Below are positions 1 through 8,862 of a DNA stretch of 41,118 nt, in pieces. This DNA comes from Bacteroidetes bacterium HGW-Bacteroidetes-4 (GTDB lineage Bacteria; Bacteroidota; Bacteroidia; Bacteroidales; SZUA-534): the NCBI GenBank assembly GCA_002840905.1, contig PHDD01000034.1, positions 1-41,118 on the forward strand. Direction: 5' to 3'. The position numbers and the translations under genes were made by a program. The first letter of the stretch is position 1. Each line of letters starts with the position of its first letter. The notes under the pieces were generated by a model. The model was not told where the DNA came from. It made no database searches and worked only from the letters and a program-made list of their open reading frames with translations.

Positions 1-600
1 TCAGTGTAATTTATAATAACAATAATTTATTTTAGGGAAACAATTTGTTTGGTTGTCTCTATTTATTTATTCCAAAAACATAAAAACATAATCACCACTT
101 TTTAAGAGAAATTACCCAATCACCTTTTAAACATATGAATATCAACAAGAAAAAAAATTAAAAAAAAATGAGCTCGTTTTTAATTATGTTAATTAAGCCT
201 ATAAAAACACGCTGTTAAAAACTATTGTCAATTTTTTTTAAGTACCAGGCTTTTTTTTCCTCACTGTTAAGCAGCCAAAAGCTGGCAGATTCGCGTCTTT
301 AGGGTTAATACCCAGTAATGTATTGACTCAGAACAAAAAACCCGCAAACCTTCCTTAATTTTCCTTAATACCTTAATGGTTTAAAAAAAACTAAATAACG
401 CACTCCTCACGAAACGTAATCAACCAGCCACCAGATAACGGCTCTCAGTCCTCAGCCGGTACTATTCTGTGTTCCTTTGCTTCTGGTATCTATGGTCTTA
501 GGTCTTGATTTTAAGATGTAAATGTTAAACCTGCCTACCGGCCGGGCAGGCTCTAATAATCTAATTTTACAAAATTTTCAAAACCCCTATCGGGTAACAC
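1..600. other. AT-rich intergenic stretch, no gene seen
   Basis: No open frame here has coding character; stops occur in all six frames. The first 240 bases are very AT-rich. Bases 350-378 hold a short phrase repeated three times with variations (CCTTAAT), bases 443-455 repeat CTCAG, and bases 490-508 repeat GGTCTT. I see no tRNA cloverleaf or other structured RNA. A GC-rich palindrome at 530-550 is listed separately. Confidence 0.6.
530..550. repeat. GC-rich palindromic element
   Basis: Arms CCTGCC (530-535) and GGCAGG (545-550) enclose a core that contains the self-complementary octamer CCGGCCGG. It stands out sharply in AT-rich surroundings. Similar GC-rich palindromes are often scattered between genes in Bacteroidota, so it may be a dispersed repeat (inference). 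No T-run follows on either strand, so it is not a typical terminator. Confidence 0.5.
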
Positions 601-915
601 AGCAATGTGCATCGGTTGGTAAAGAACATCTATCCTTCGGCTCATAATGTCTATCTTTTCATTCAAAACGTTCATCGATTGACACAGAATGTCTATCTTC
701 TCAGTCAGAACGTCCATCGACTGACACAAAATGTCCATCGACCGACTCAGAATGTCCATCTTCTCGTTCAGAACGTTCACCTTCGCTTTCAGAACGTTTA
801 TTTCCTCGTTCAGAATGAATTTTGCGAGGGACTAAACGTTTATTTCCCCGTTTACAATGTATTTTTCCAGAACTAAAATATATTTTGCCGAGTTCACAAC
901 ATCTATTGCCACGTT
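601..915. repeat. Degenerate 21-bp tandem repeat array (about 15 copies)
   Basis: Units of 21 bases of the form CAGAAYGTYYATCTTCTCGTT follow one another without spacers. The best-kept units start near 643, 664, 685, 706, 727, 748, 769 and 790, and decay toward both ends. Because 21 is a multiple of three, the array is open on both strands. The plus strand reads as a 7-residue repeat ending in Asn (607-876). The minus strand reads as heptads of the type MDILxxS / IDVLxEK (553-780), a coiled-coil-like pattern. No promoter or ribosome-binding context marks either frame as a gene. A degenerate minisatellite or a decayed coiled-coil gene are both possible. Confidence 0.75.
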
Positions 916-1149
916 CAGAACTGCCAAGCTATGGACTGATGGCTATTTCCGGAGCCTGGTTAATACCTTTATTTTATTTGCTGCACACTAAAGACTGAAA
1001 ACTGCGTACTCACTATTCACCGTTCACTAATCTCTATTCACTGCCAACTGCGAACTTATTACTCCCTGTTAATTGCACAAATACTTTCGGCCAAAACGCA
1101 CGGTACTACTTAATTTTTCGTTATTTTTAACAAACAATTAAATTTTATT
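916..1149. other. Intergenic stretch with phrase-like ACT/TTCAC repeats
   Basis: Bases about 985-1065 contain many variants of an ACT / TTCACT phrase (for example CACTATTCACCGTTCACTAAT), a low-complexity pyrimidine-rich text with no reading frame. The rest leads into the start of the gene at 1150. No recognisable promoter core with both elements was found. Confidence 0.45.
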
Positions 1150-2007
1150 ATGATGAAAAACCTGCTTGCTTTAACTATGGTTGCCCTGCTCTTTGTACAA
1201 TGCAACCAATACACCGAAGATGCTCAAAAAGCCCAGATGCGTAACGACAGTCTGCAACGCCTGTTGGTTGAAAAAGACTCAGCCATCTTTGCCGTACTCA
1301 ATACTTTCAGCGCTATTGAAAACAACCTGGAAACCATAAAATCTAAAGAAAATATTATTTCCTTAACCGTTAAAAACGTGGAAGATACCCAAAGCCGCGA
1401 AGAACAAATTAACGAGGAAATAAATGCCATTTACGATCTGATGCTTGACAACAAGGAAAAACTGGCCAAAATGCAGAATCAGCTAAAACAGGCACACATT
1501 AAAAACAACGATTTGCAAAAAACAATTGCCGCCCTTCAGGAAAAACTGGCCGAAAAGAATGCCGAAATAATTACCATGCGTGGTGATTTATTGCGAATGA
1601 ACCTAAAAATTGATGAACTAAGCTATACCCTCGACACCCTGAAATTTGAAAGCGAAGTAAAAACCGCCATCATAGCCTCGCAGGACGAAAGCCTGAATAC
1701 CGCCTACTACCTCTTTGGTACCGAGCGAGAATTAAAGGACATGCAAATTCTCGATGCCAAAGGGAAATTTATCGGTATCGGTTTTGGCACCAACCTGAAT
1801 GCCGATTTCGACAAGGAACTGTTTACCCCCATCGACATACGTGAACAAACCAAATTCACTTTTACCGCAAAAAAAATAAACATCATTACCAAACATCCTT
1901 CGGCTTCGTATCAGGTTTATGGCGAAAAACCCGTCGACAGCCTGCTCATAAACGACCCCGATGCCTTTTGGAGTGTGTCGAAATATTTAGTGATTGTATT
2001 GGATTAA
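1150..2007 (+). CDS. Coiled-coil envelope protein of unknown function
   Basis: The 285-residue product starts with a basic, hydrophobic leader (MMKNLLALTMVALLF) followed by VQC at residues 17-19. This looks like a lipoprotein signal, although Gln before the Cys is not the usual lipobox residue. Residues about 25-175 are rich in E/K/L/N with heptad spacing and should form a long coiled coil. The last ~100 residues form a globular, beta-rich domain of no family I recognise. Outer-membrane or periplasmic anchoring is inferred. Translation could begin at either of the first two ATG codons. The gene stands alone, 141 bases before the next plus-strand gene, with no clear promoter core upstream. I cannot assign a function. 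Confidence 0.7.
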   Translation: MMKNLLALTMVALLFVQCNQYTEDAQKAQMRNDSLQRLLVEKDSAIFAVLNTFSAIENNLETIKSKENIISLTVKNVEDTQSREEQINEEINAIYDLMLDNKEKLAKMQNQLKQAHIKNNDLQKTIAALQEKLAEKNAEIITMRGDLLRMNLKIDELSYTLDTLKFESEVKTAIIASQDESLNTAYYLFGTERELKDMQILDAKGKFIGIGFGTNLNADFDKELFTPIDIREQTKFTFTAKKINIITKHPSASYQVYGEKPVDSLLINDPDAFWSVSKYLVIVLD

Positions 2008-2102
2008 GTTGAACTTTGGCTGTTTAGTACTCTTTTTAACCGATTGGTTTCGTATAAATTAAACCACAACCAAAACTATTTTTATCGCAAAATGACGATT
2101 TG

Positions 2103-2134
2103 TTTGAATTTCTGCAAAAACTAAACTAATTTCG
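2103..2134 (+). promoter_or_regulatory. Possible promoter of the Dam-like gene
   Basis: TTTG at 2103-2106 is followed after 20 bases by TAATTTCG at 2127-2134. This is one mismatch from the Bacteroidota -7 consensus TAnnTTTG with a good -33 spacing. It predicts transcription starting very close to the ATG at 2149. Confidence 0.35.
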
Positions 2135-2148
2135 GGAATACAATTATT

Positions 2149-3240
2149 ATGGGAATGATACAGACAACTTTAAACACGCCTTTTTCGGATAATACCCCGG
2201 CAATAGCACTCAGTTTTCCGGCCTCCTTTAAGCGTTACATTGATTTGAGTGTGGGGCGGGGCTTGCAACTCTTTGCCCAAAGCCCCGATACCCCTTGTCT
2301 GTTAAACGATACCAACCCCGATGTAATTGACTTTTACAACAACCTCACCAATCCGGAACTCTGGGAACAGATGGAAATCTGCGCCGCCAACTGGAAGCTT
2401 GTTAAGGAATTCAGCGATTTGTCGGCCAACGAAATTTACATCTCGTTTATCGATTATCTGAACGGTATAATAACCCAGGAAGACATTCAACACATGGTTC
2501 GGGCTATTGTGCTAATGAATACCGATATTGAAAAGTTTCAACCCTTGTTCAGTAACGCATTTGTCATAAGCCACGATATGTTCGTAAATGCACTTGTAAA
2601 AGCCGTGGTAAACGAACTAATCATACTCAAAAGCATTCCCGGGACTTACAATGAAGCCAATGTTCCTCCGTCTTTTTTCAGATCCATCGAATCCGCTTTC
2701 CGTTCGGGCTTTTTTATTCACCTGCAAAACCTGATTAACTGGCAAAACACCAATTTTATCGACTGCATCGACAAAAGCCGGCATCTGGCTATTTGGTATT
2801 TTATTAGCCGCACCGCCAAAGGCAGTAAAGTGCTTTACGACGAAAATAAAAACTTAAAGAATCAATACGGGGGAATTACCTGCAACTCGCTCGATTTATT
2901 CGATGCCCTGGCATTTATTAAATCGGACGAGGTGAAGCAGTTAATGTCGCGCTGCCAATGTTACAACAGCAATTTCACCGATTTTCTAAAAGAGCACACA
3001 CACCGAAAAGACGATTTTATTTTTGCCGATTTGCGGCTGGTTAACCAGTTCTCCGGCTCATCGGCCGATTTAAAATTAAAAAGTTACAACATACAGCTCA
3101 TTGATATGCTTTCAAAGATTGATGCTCCCTGGATGGTTCTTACCGATATTGCGGCCTCAGAATTGACGCAACATACAGGTATTAACGTTAAACAAAAGCT
3201 GATAAACAATCACGAACTCACTATAGCTTGCAACTACTAA
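2149..3240 (+). CDS. D12 (Dam-type) adenine methyltransferase-like protein, catalytic motif lost
   Basis: The 363-residue product follows the order of D12-class N6-adenine methyltransferases. Residues 29-42 (RYIDLSVGRGLQLF) match the SAM-binding motif I region. Residues 51-63 (LLNDTNPDVIDFY) match the conserved 'vlnDiNpdLinfY' segment. A middle block ends in NLKNQYGG, like the 'G-FN-P-YG' segment. At 289-297 the family's DFVYLDPPY is replaced by DFIFADLRL, so the catalytic D-P-P-Y is absent. From this I infer a methyltransferase fold that is probably inactive as an adenine methylase. There is no restriction enzyme or phage gene nearby. The relationship is read by eye and is remote. The start is ATG 2149 or ATG 2155. 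Confidence 0.6.
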   Translation: MGMIQTTLNTPFSDNTPAIALSFPASFKRYIDLSVGRGLQLFAQSPDTPCLLNDTNPDVIDFYNNLTNPELWEQMEICAANWKLVKEFSDLSANEIYISFIDYLNGIITQEDIQHMVRAIVLMNTDIEKFQPLFSNAFVISHDMFVNALVKAVVNELIILKSIPGTYNEANVPPSFFRSIESAFRSGFFIHLQNLINWQNTNFIDCIDKSRHLAIWYFISRTAKGSKVLYDENKNLKNQYGGITCNSLDLFDALAFIKSDEVKQLMSRCQCYNSNFTDFLKEHTHRKDDFIFADLRLVNQFSGSSADLKLKSYNIQLIDMLSKIDAPWMVLTDIAASELTQHTGINVKQKLINNHELTIACNY

Positions 3241-3243
3241 TAA

Positions 3244-3271
3244 AAAAAACCCGCTTAAAGGCGGGTTTTTT
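3244..3271. terminator. Bidirectional terminator between the Dam-like gene and eno
   Basis: An 11-bp perfect stem (AAAAAACCCGC / GCGGGTTTTTT) with a 6-base loop lies between two convergent genes. A-runs and T-runs flank it, so it can end transcription from both sides. Confidence 0.85.
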
Positions 3272-3289
3272 AGAATAAGTGAGTTATTA

Positions 3290-4579
<1,290 letters not shown>

Positions 4580-4612
4580 TTAGATTTTTGAGTAATCTGT
4601 TTTTTCTAAATA

Positions 4613-4649
4613 AAAAGAGGGGTAAATATACAAAATTTACCCCTCTTTT
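4613..4649 (-). terminator. Terminator of the ribosomal superoperon
   Basis: A perfect 15-bp stem (AAAAGAGGGGTAAAT / ATTTACCCCTCTTTT) with a 7-base loop starts 20 bases after the rplQ stop codon. The A/T ends of the stem supply a T-run on the minus-strand transcript. It marks the end of the long rpsL-to-rplQ unit. Confidence 0.88.
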
Positions 4650-4669
4650 AAAGTCTTGAAATATGATTT

Positions 4670-5260
4670 TTATTCCTCTTTTGAGGCTTCGTCCGATGTT
4701 TTTTCTTCAACGGGTTTAACGGTTTTGTCAACCACTGTTTCGTTTACTTCGGGAGCTTCTTCAACGGGAGTTTCCACAGTCTCAACTGCTGCCTGAGCAG
4801 GAGCTTCTGCAGTTACTGTATCAGCAGTTTTCTTTTTGCTGCTGCTTCTTCTGCGTTTTGAAGAGGTTTGTTTTGCTGATTCTTTTTGTTGTGTATAGTT
4901 TTCGTTGTAATCAACCAATTCAATAATACACATTTCAGCATTGTCGCCCACACGGTTACCTGTTTTTAAAATACGGGTATAACCTCCCGGGCGGTTTGCT
5001 ACTTTTACTGCAATATCGCGGAATAGTTCGTTCACACCATCTTTATTTTGAAGGTAACTGAACACCACCCTGCGAGAGTGGGTTGAATCTACTTTTGATT
5101 TAGTAATTAGTGGCTCAACATAAGTCTTTAAGGCTTTTGCTTTTGCCACGGTAGTACTAATTCTTTTGTGTAGAATAAGAGAAGTAGCCATATTTGAAAG
5201 CATAGCGCTTCTGTGAGCGGCTTTCCTACCTAAATGATTAAAACTTTTATTGTGTCTCAT
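4670..5260 (-). CDS. rplQ: 50S ribosomal protein L17, with acidic tail
   Basis: L17 binds 23S rRNA near the exit tunnel. The first ~120 residues are the conserved L17 fold ([20 protein letters not shown], then [10 protein letters not shown] and IELVDYN). After that comes an extension of about 70 residues: a Lys/Arg/Ser stretch ([11 protein letters not shown]) followed by a Glu/Val/Thr/Ala-rich tail. The total of 196 residues compares with about 120 in most bacteria. Charged C-terminal tails on L17 are common in Bacteroidota and are probably disordered. It is the last gene of the superoperon, 5 bases after rpoA and just before the terminator. Confidence 0.97.
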   Translation of the reverse strand: MRHNKSFNHLGRKAAHRSAMLSNMATSLILHKRISTTVAKAKALKTYVEPLITKSKVDSTHSRRVVFSYLQNKDGVNELFRDIAVKVANRPGGYTRILKTGNRVGDNAEMCIIELVDYNENYTQQKESAKQTSSKRRRSSSKKKTADTVTAEAPAQAAVETVETPVEEAPEVNETVVDKTVKPVEEKTSDEASKEE

Positions 5261-5265
5261 CTCCG

Positions 5266-6258
5266 TTATTCTTTCTCAAGTTTATACTTACTGATGTCCA
5301 TACCAAATGTAAGACTCATTGAATCTAACAGATCCTCCAACTCAGTAAGTGACTTTTTACCAAAGTTTCTGAATTTTAACAGATCGTTTTTGTTGTATGT
5401 ACATAAGTCACCTAATGTATCCACATCGGCAGCTTTTAAACAGTTTAGTGCACGCACCGACAAGTCCATATCAACCAACTTGGTTTTAAGTAACTGACGC
5501 ATGTGCAATACTTCTTCGTCAAATTCCTCCGCTTGATATTTTTCGTCTGAATCGAGGGTGATTTTCTCGTCAGAGAATAACATAAAGTGGTAAATAAGAA
5601 TCTTAGCTGCTTCTTTCAATGCATCTTTTGGATGGATTGAACCATCTGTCTGGATATCTAAAATAAGCTTTTCGTAATCGGTTTTTTGTTCCACCCGATA
5701 GTTTTCAACAGCATACTTTACATTGCGGATTGGGGTATGAATAGCATCGATTGCAATAACACCAAACTCAGCATCAACAGGCATGTTTTCCTCTGCAGGA
5801 ACGTAACCACGACCTTTGTTAATGGTGATTTCCATCTGTAGTTTAACCGACGATTCAAGCTTGCAAATTACCAAATCGGGATTCAGCACCTCAAAACCGG
5901 TAATAAAGCGAGAAATATCGCCAGCAGTAAATACTTCCTGATCGCTGATGGTAATAGATACCTTCTCGTGATCCATGTCTTCTATTTGCTGCTTAAACCG
6001 TATCTGTTTCAGGCTTAATACTATTTCAGTAACGTCTTCCATTACTCCTGGAATGGTTGAGAACTCATGTTCTACACCTTCAATTTTAACAGTAGTAATA
6101 GCGAATCCCTCTAACGATGAGAGGAGAATTCGGCGTAACGCGTTACCTACAGTATTCCCGTAACCAGGTTCCAGAGGTCTGAACTCGAATTTCCCTGAAT
6201 GGTCATCCGCTTCCAGCATTATAACTTTATCGGGCTTCTGAAAAGCTAAAATTGCCAT
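5266..6258 (-). CDS. rpoA: RNA polymerase alpha subunit
   Basis: Alpha dimerises to start RNA polymerase assembly and contacts activators and upstream DNA. The 330-residue product is full length. The N-terminal domain carries the dimerisation motif around [17 protein letters not shown] (about residues 33-49). The C-terminal domain, starting near residue 265, carries the helix-hairpin-helix segment [13 protein letters not shown] and [16 protein letters not shown]. It lies between rpsD and rplQ, the classical alpha-operon order, with 5- and 10-base gaps. Confidence 0.98.
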   Translation of the reverse strand: MAILAFQKPDKVIMLEADDHSGKFEFRPLEPGYGNTVGNALRRILLSSLEGFAITTVKIEGVEHEFSTIPGVMEDVTEIVLSLKQIRFKQQIEDMDHEKVSITISDQEVFTAGDISRFITGFEVLNPDLVICKLESSVKLQMEITINKGRGYVPAEENMPVDAEFGVIAIDAIHTPIRNVKYAVENYRVEQKTDYEKLILDIQTDGSIHPKDALKEAAKILIYHFMLFSDEKITLDSDEKYQAEEFDEEVLHMRQLLKTKLVDMDLSVRALNCLKAADVDTLGDLCTYNKNDLLKFRNFGKKSLTELEDLLDSMSLTFGMDISKYKLEKE

Positions 6259-6268
6259 AATATAAAAA

Positions 6269-6877
6269 TTACTTAGAGTATAATTCTACGATTAATTGTT
6301 CCTTAATATTTTCAGGAATTTCTGTCCGTTCAGGAACATTAAGGTATTTACCAGTACGTGTGTTGCTATCCCACTCTAACCATGGATATTTGCTGTGATT
6401 TGTTCCGGCAATAGCGTTAGTAATCACTTCAAGAGATTTTGATTTCTCCCGAACACTAATAACCTGACCGGGTTTTACAGTGTACGAAGGAATATTTACA
6501 AGGTCTCCGTCAACAAGGATATGTTTATGGCCCACTAACTGACGTGCGGCTGCACGGGTAGGAGCAATTCCTAAACGATATACCAGGTTGTCGAGCCTCG
6601 ACTCTAACAACTGTAATAATACTTCACCGGTAATACCTTTGCTACGGGAAGCTTTGTGGAACATGTTTGCAAATTGCTTTTCTAAAATACCATAGGTATA
6701 TTTAGCTTTTTGCTTTTCTTGCAACTGAATTCCGTATTCTGAAGTTTTTTTCCGCTTTTTGCTTAACCCATGTTGTCCGGGAGGGAAATTTTTACGTTCA
6801 AAATATTTATCAGGTCCGTAGATTGGGTCACCAAATTTTCTGGCGATTTTTGTTTTTGGTCCAATATATCTAGCCAT
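6269..6877 (-). CDS. rpsD: 30S ribosomal protein S4
   Basis: S4 is a primary 16S rRNA binder that begins assembly of the 30S body, and in many bacteria it represses the alpha operon. The 202-residue product starts [16 protein letters not shown]. It lacks the N-terminal zinc cysteines, as expected for this type. The S4 RNA-binding domain ([20 protein letters not shown], then [10 protein letters not shown]) spans about residues 92-155. It sits 10 bases before rpoA. Confidence 0.98.
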   Translation of the reverse strand: MARYIGPKTKIARKFGDPIYGPDKYFERKNFPPGQHGLSKKRKKTSEYGIQLQEKQKAKYTYGILEKQFANMFHKASRSKGITGEVLLQLLESRLDNLVYRLGIAPTRAAARQLVGHKHILVDGDLVNIPSYTVKPGQVISVREKSKSLEVITNAIAGTNHSKYPWLEWDSNTRTGKYLNVPERTEIPENIKEQLIVELYSK

Positions 6878-6907
6878 CTGCTATTTTTTTAATCTATACA
6901 AAACTAA

Positions 6908-7297
6908 TTAAACTCTTCTCCTTTTTGGAGGTCTGCAACCATTGTGTGGTAATGGAGTAACATCTACAATCTCAACAACTTCAATACCTTGATTGTGTAT
7001 GGTTCTGATAGCAGATTCCCGACCAGTGCCAGGGCCTTTTACAAAAACTTTTGCTTTACGCATTCCGCCTTCGTACGCCACTTTAGCACAATCCTCAGCA
7101 GATACCTGTGCAGCATAAGGGGTATTTTTCTTAGAGCCCCTGAAACCGTTCTTGCCTGAAGAGGACCATGAAATTACCTGCCCATCGTTATTCGTAATCG
7201 AAATAATAATGTTATTAAACGACGAATGGATGTGCACTTGTCCGGTCGCTTCAACCTTAACAATTCTCTTTTTTGTAGTTTTAGACTTCTGTGCCAT
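6908..7297 (-). CDS. rpsK: 30S ribosomal protein S11
   Basis: S11 forms part of the 30S platform near the mRNA exit and the anticodon stem in the E site. The 129-residue product has the core [20 protein letters not shown]. The conserved C-terminus is rich in Pro and Arg ([18 protein letters not shown]). It is 30 bases upstream of rpsD, one of the wider gaps in this tightly packed unit. Confidence 0.98.
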   Translation of the reverse strand: MAQKSKTTKKRIVKVEATGQVHIHSSFNNIIISITNNDGQVISWSSSGKNGFRGSKKNTPYAAQVSAEDCAKVAYEGGMRKAKVFVKGPGTGRESAIRTIHNQGIEVVEIVDVTPLPHNGCRPPKRRRV

Positions 7298-7310
7298 AAT
7301 AACTTATCCC

Positions 7311-7688
7311 TTATTTAGTAGCTTTCTTTTTATTCGCAACGGTTTTCTTTCTTCCTTTGCGTGTACGTGCGTTATTACGGGTATGCTGTCCGCGTACTGG
7401 TAATCCAATACGGTGACGTACACCGCGATAACAACCAATATCCATTAAACGTTTAATGTTTAACTGGATCTCTGAGCGAAGTTCACCTTCTAGTTTATAT
7501 TGTTCGTTAAGAATTTTACGAAGAGAAGCAATGTCTGCATCCGTCCAATCTTTAACTTTTGTGTCGTAGCTAATGTTAGCTTTCTCGAGTATAGTACGTG
7601 ACGCACTACGTCCGATGCCGAAAATATACGTTAGGCCTATTTCGCCTCTTTTATTTTTCGGTAAATCAACACCTACAAGTCGTGCCAT
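7311..7688 (-). CDS. rpsM: 30S ribosomal protein S13
   Basis: S13 sits at the head of the 30S subunit and bridges to the 50S subunit and P-site tRNA. The 125-residue product shows the N-terminal helix-two-turn-helix ([20 protein letters not shown]) and the arginine-rich tail [20 protein letters not shown] followed by a Lys-rich end. It follows the damaged rpmJ by 41 bases, the largest gap in the superoperon, and precedes rpsK by 13 bases. Confidence 0.98.
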   Translation of the reverse strand: MARLVGVDLPKNKRGEIGLTYIFGIGRSASRTILEKANISYDTKVKDWTDADIASLRKILNEQYKLEGELRSEIQLNIKRLMDIGCYRGVRHRIGLPVRGQHTRNNARTRKGRKKTVANKKKATK

Positions 7689-7729
7689 AAATTAATGTTT
7701 AAATTTTCGGTTTGCAAAGTTAATTAAAA

Positions 7730-7824
7730 TTATCCTTGACGTTGTTTAAATTTTGGATTTTTTTTGTTAATCACATACAAACGTCCTTTTCTTCGTACGA
7801 TTTTACTGATGCTCTTACTTTCAT
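7730..7824 (-). pseudogene. rpmJ: rpmJ (L36), frameshifted by an internal deletion
   Basis: This is exactly where rpmJ is expected, 14 bases after infA. The ATG at 7824-7822 opens MKVRASVK, the normal L36 start, but the frame then stops after 17 codons at 7771. The rest of L36 ([20 protein letters not shown], then RQG) is perfectly preserved in another frame, ending at 7730-7732. The junction reads GTAAAATCG. Against the usual 38-residue Bacteroidota protein, about 22 bases coding for the KKRSxDC segment are missing. A deletion between two GTAAAA copies explains this exactly (inference). A -1 slip on the AAAA run could restore a 31-residue protein, but nothing shows that it happens. L36 is dispensable in some bacteria. 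A sequencing or assembly error is possible. Confidence 0.85.
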
Positions 7825-7838
7825 CTCTTTAAGTTCTA

Positions 7839-8057
7839 TTATTTGTATCTAAATGATATTCGTCCCTTAGTTAAGTCATAAGGCGACATTTCAACTTTTA
7901 CTTTATCTCCGGGCAAAATCTTAATATAGTGCATACGCATCTTGCCTGAGATATGAGCAGTAATAACATGCCCATTTTCTAATTCTACTCGAAACATTGC
8001 ATTACTTAATGCTTCGACAATGGTACCATCTTGTTCAATTGAAGGCTGTTTCGCCAT
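7839..8057 (-). CDS. infA: Translation initiation factor IF-1
   Basis: IF-1 occupies the ribosomal A site during initiation and assists IF-2 and IF-3. The 72-residue product is a single OB-fold domain of the usual length, with [20 protein letters not shown] and [20 protein letters not shown]. It lies between map and the damaged rpmJ, the usual Bacteroidota order (secY-map-infA-rpmJ). Confidence 0.98.
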   Translation of the reverse strand: MAKQPSIEQDGTIVEALSNAMFRVELENGHVITAHISGKMRMHYIKILPGDKVKVEMSPYDLTKGRISFRYK

Positions 8058-8074
8058 AATAATTTCCTACTTAT

Positions 8075-8839
8075 TTATTTTTCTATTAATTCGAAATTGG
8101 ATAAAACCTCGCTATGTGCTTCTCCTATACTAATGGTATGTTCAAAGTGAGCTGAGATTCTCCCATCCCGTGTTTTTAAAGTCCAGCCATCGTCCATCAG
8201 TTTAACCCAACGACTCCCAAAATTAATCATGGGTTCCACAGCTAAAACCATCCCTTTTCGCAATAACATTCCTGTTCGTGCTTTCCCGTAATTGGGTACA
8301 TCGGGTGCTTCGTGCAGGTTTCTACCGATTCCGTGTCCTACCATTTCGCGAACAACGCTGTATTGTTGTTGTTCAACAAAAGTTTGAATTGTGTTACCGA
8401 TATCGCCTATCCGGTTTCCTGGTTTTGCCGCTTCAATGCCTTTATACAATGCCTGTTTTACCGTGTTAACAAAGGTACACACCTCTTTGGAAACGGGTTC
8501 CACCACAAAAGTATAACACGAATCACCAAAAAACCCGTCTTTCATTACACCACAATCAATTGATACTACATCGCCTTCCTGCAACTCATAATCAGAAGGT
8601 ATGCCGTGGACTATGATGTCGTTAACTGAAATACATAAGGTATTCGGAAATCCATGGTAATTAAGAAAAGCTGGTTTAGCCTTATGGTCACAAATAAATT
8701 CGTAAGCCATTTGGTCTAATTTAATGGTTTTTATTCCCGGCTTAAGCTGAGTTTTCAGTAAGGCGTGGGTTTTTGAAACCAACAGACAGCTTTCCTTAAT
8801 CCGATCAATTTCTTCGGCTGTCTTATGAAATAACATCAA
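8075..8839 (-). CDS. map: Methionine aminopeptidase, type I
   Basis: It removes the initiator methionine from new proteins in the cytoplasm, using two metal ions. The 254-residue product carries all expected ligands: two Asp in VSIDCGVMKDGFFGDSC, the His in VGHGIGRNLHE, one Glu in AVEPMINFG and one in HFEHTISIG. There is no N-terminal zinc-finger extension, which fits type Ia. The first two codons are both ATG, and the conserved homology starts within about ten residues (TAEEIDRIKES). It lies between secY and infA with short gaps. Confidence 0.97.
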   Translation of the reverse strand: MMLFHKTAEEIDRIKESCLLVSKTHALLKTQLKPGIKTIKLDQMAYEFICDHKAKPAFLNYHGFPNTLCISVNDIIVHGIPSDYELQEGDVVSIDCGVMKDGFFGDSCYTFVVEPVSKEVCTFVNTVKQALYKGIEAAKPGNRIGDIGNTIQTFVEQQQYSVVREMVGHGIGRNLHEAPDVPNYGKARTGMLLRKGMVLAVEPMINFGSRWVKLMDDGWTLKTRDGRISAHFEHTISIGEAHSEVLSNFELIEK

Positions 8840-8862
8840 AGAACGTAAAAGTACGCAATGGT

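Noticed and set aside
553-780. Minus-strand 75-codon frame of coiled-coil heptads
   Set aside because: It lies wholly in the 21-bp repeat array, has no promoter or clear start, and the opposite strand is equally open. Kept as a repeat and as a finding, not as a gene.
607-876. Plus-strand 89-codon frame
   Set aside because: A by-product of the 21-bp repeat, whose unit length is a multiple of three; no homology or start context.
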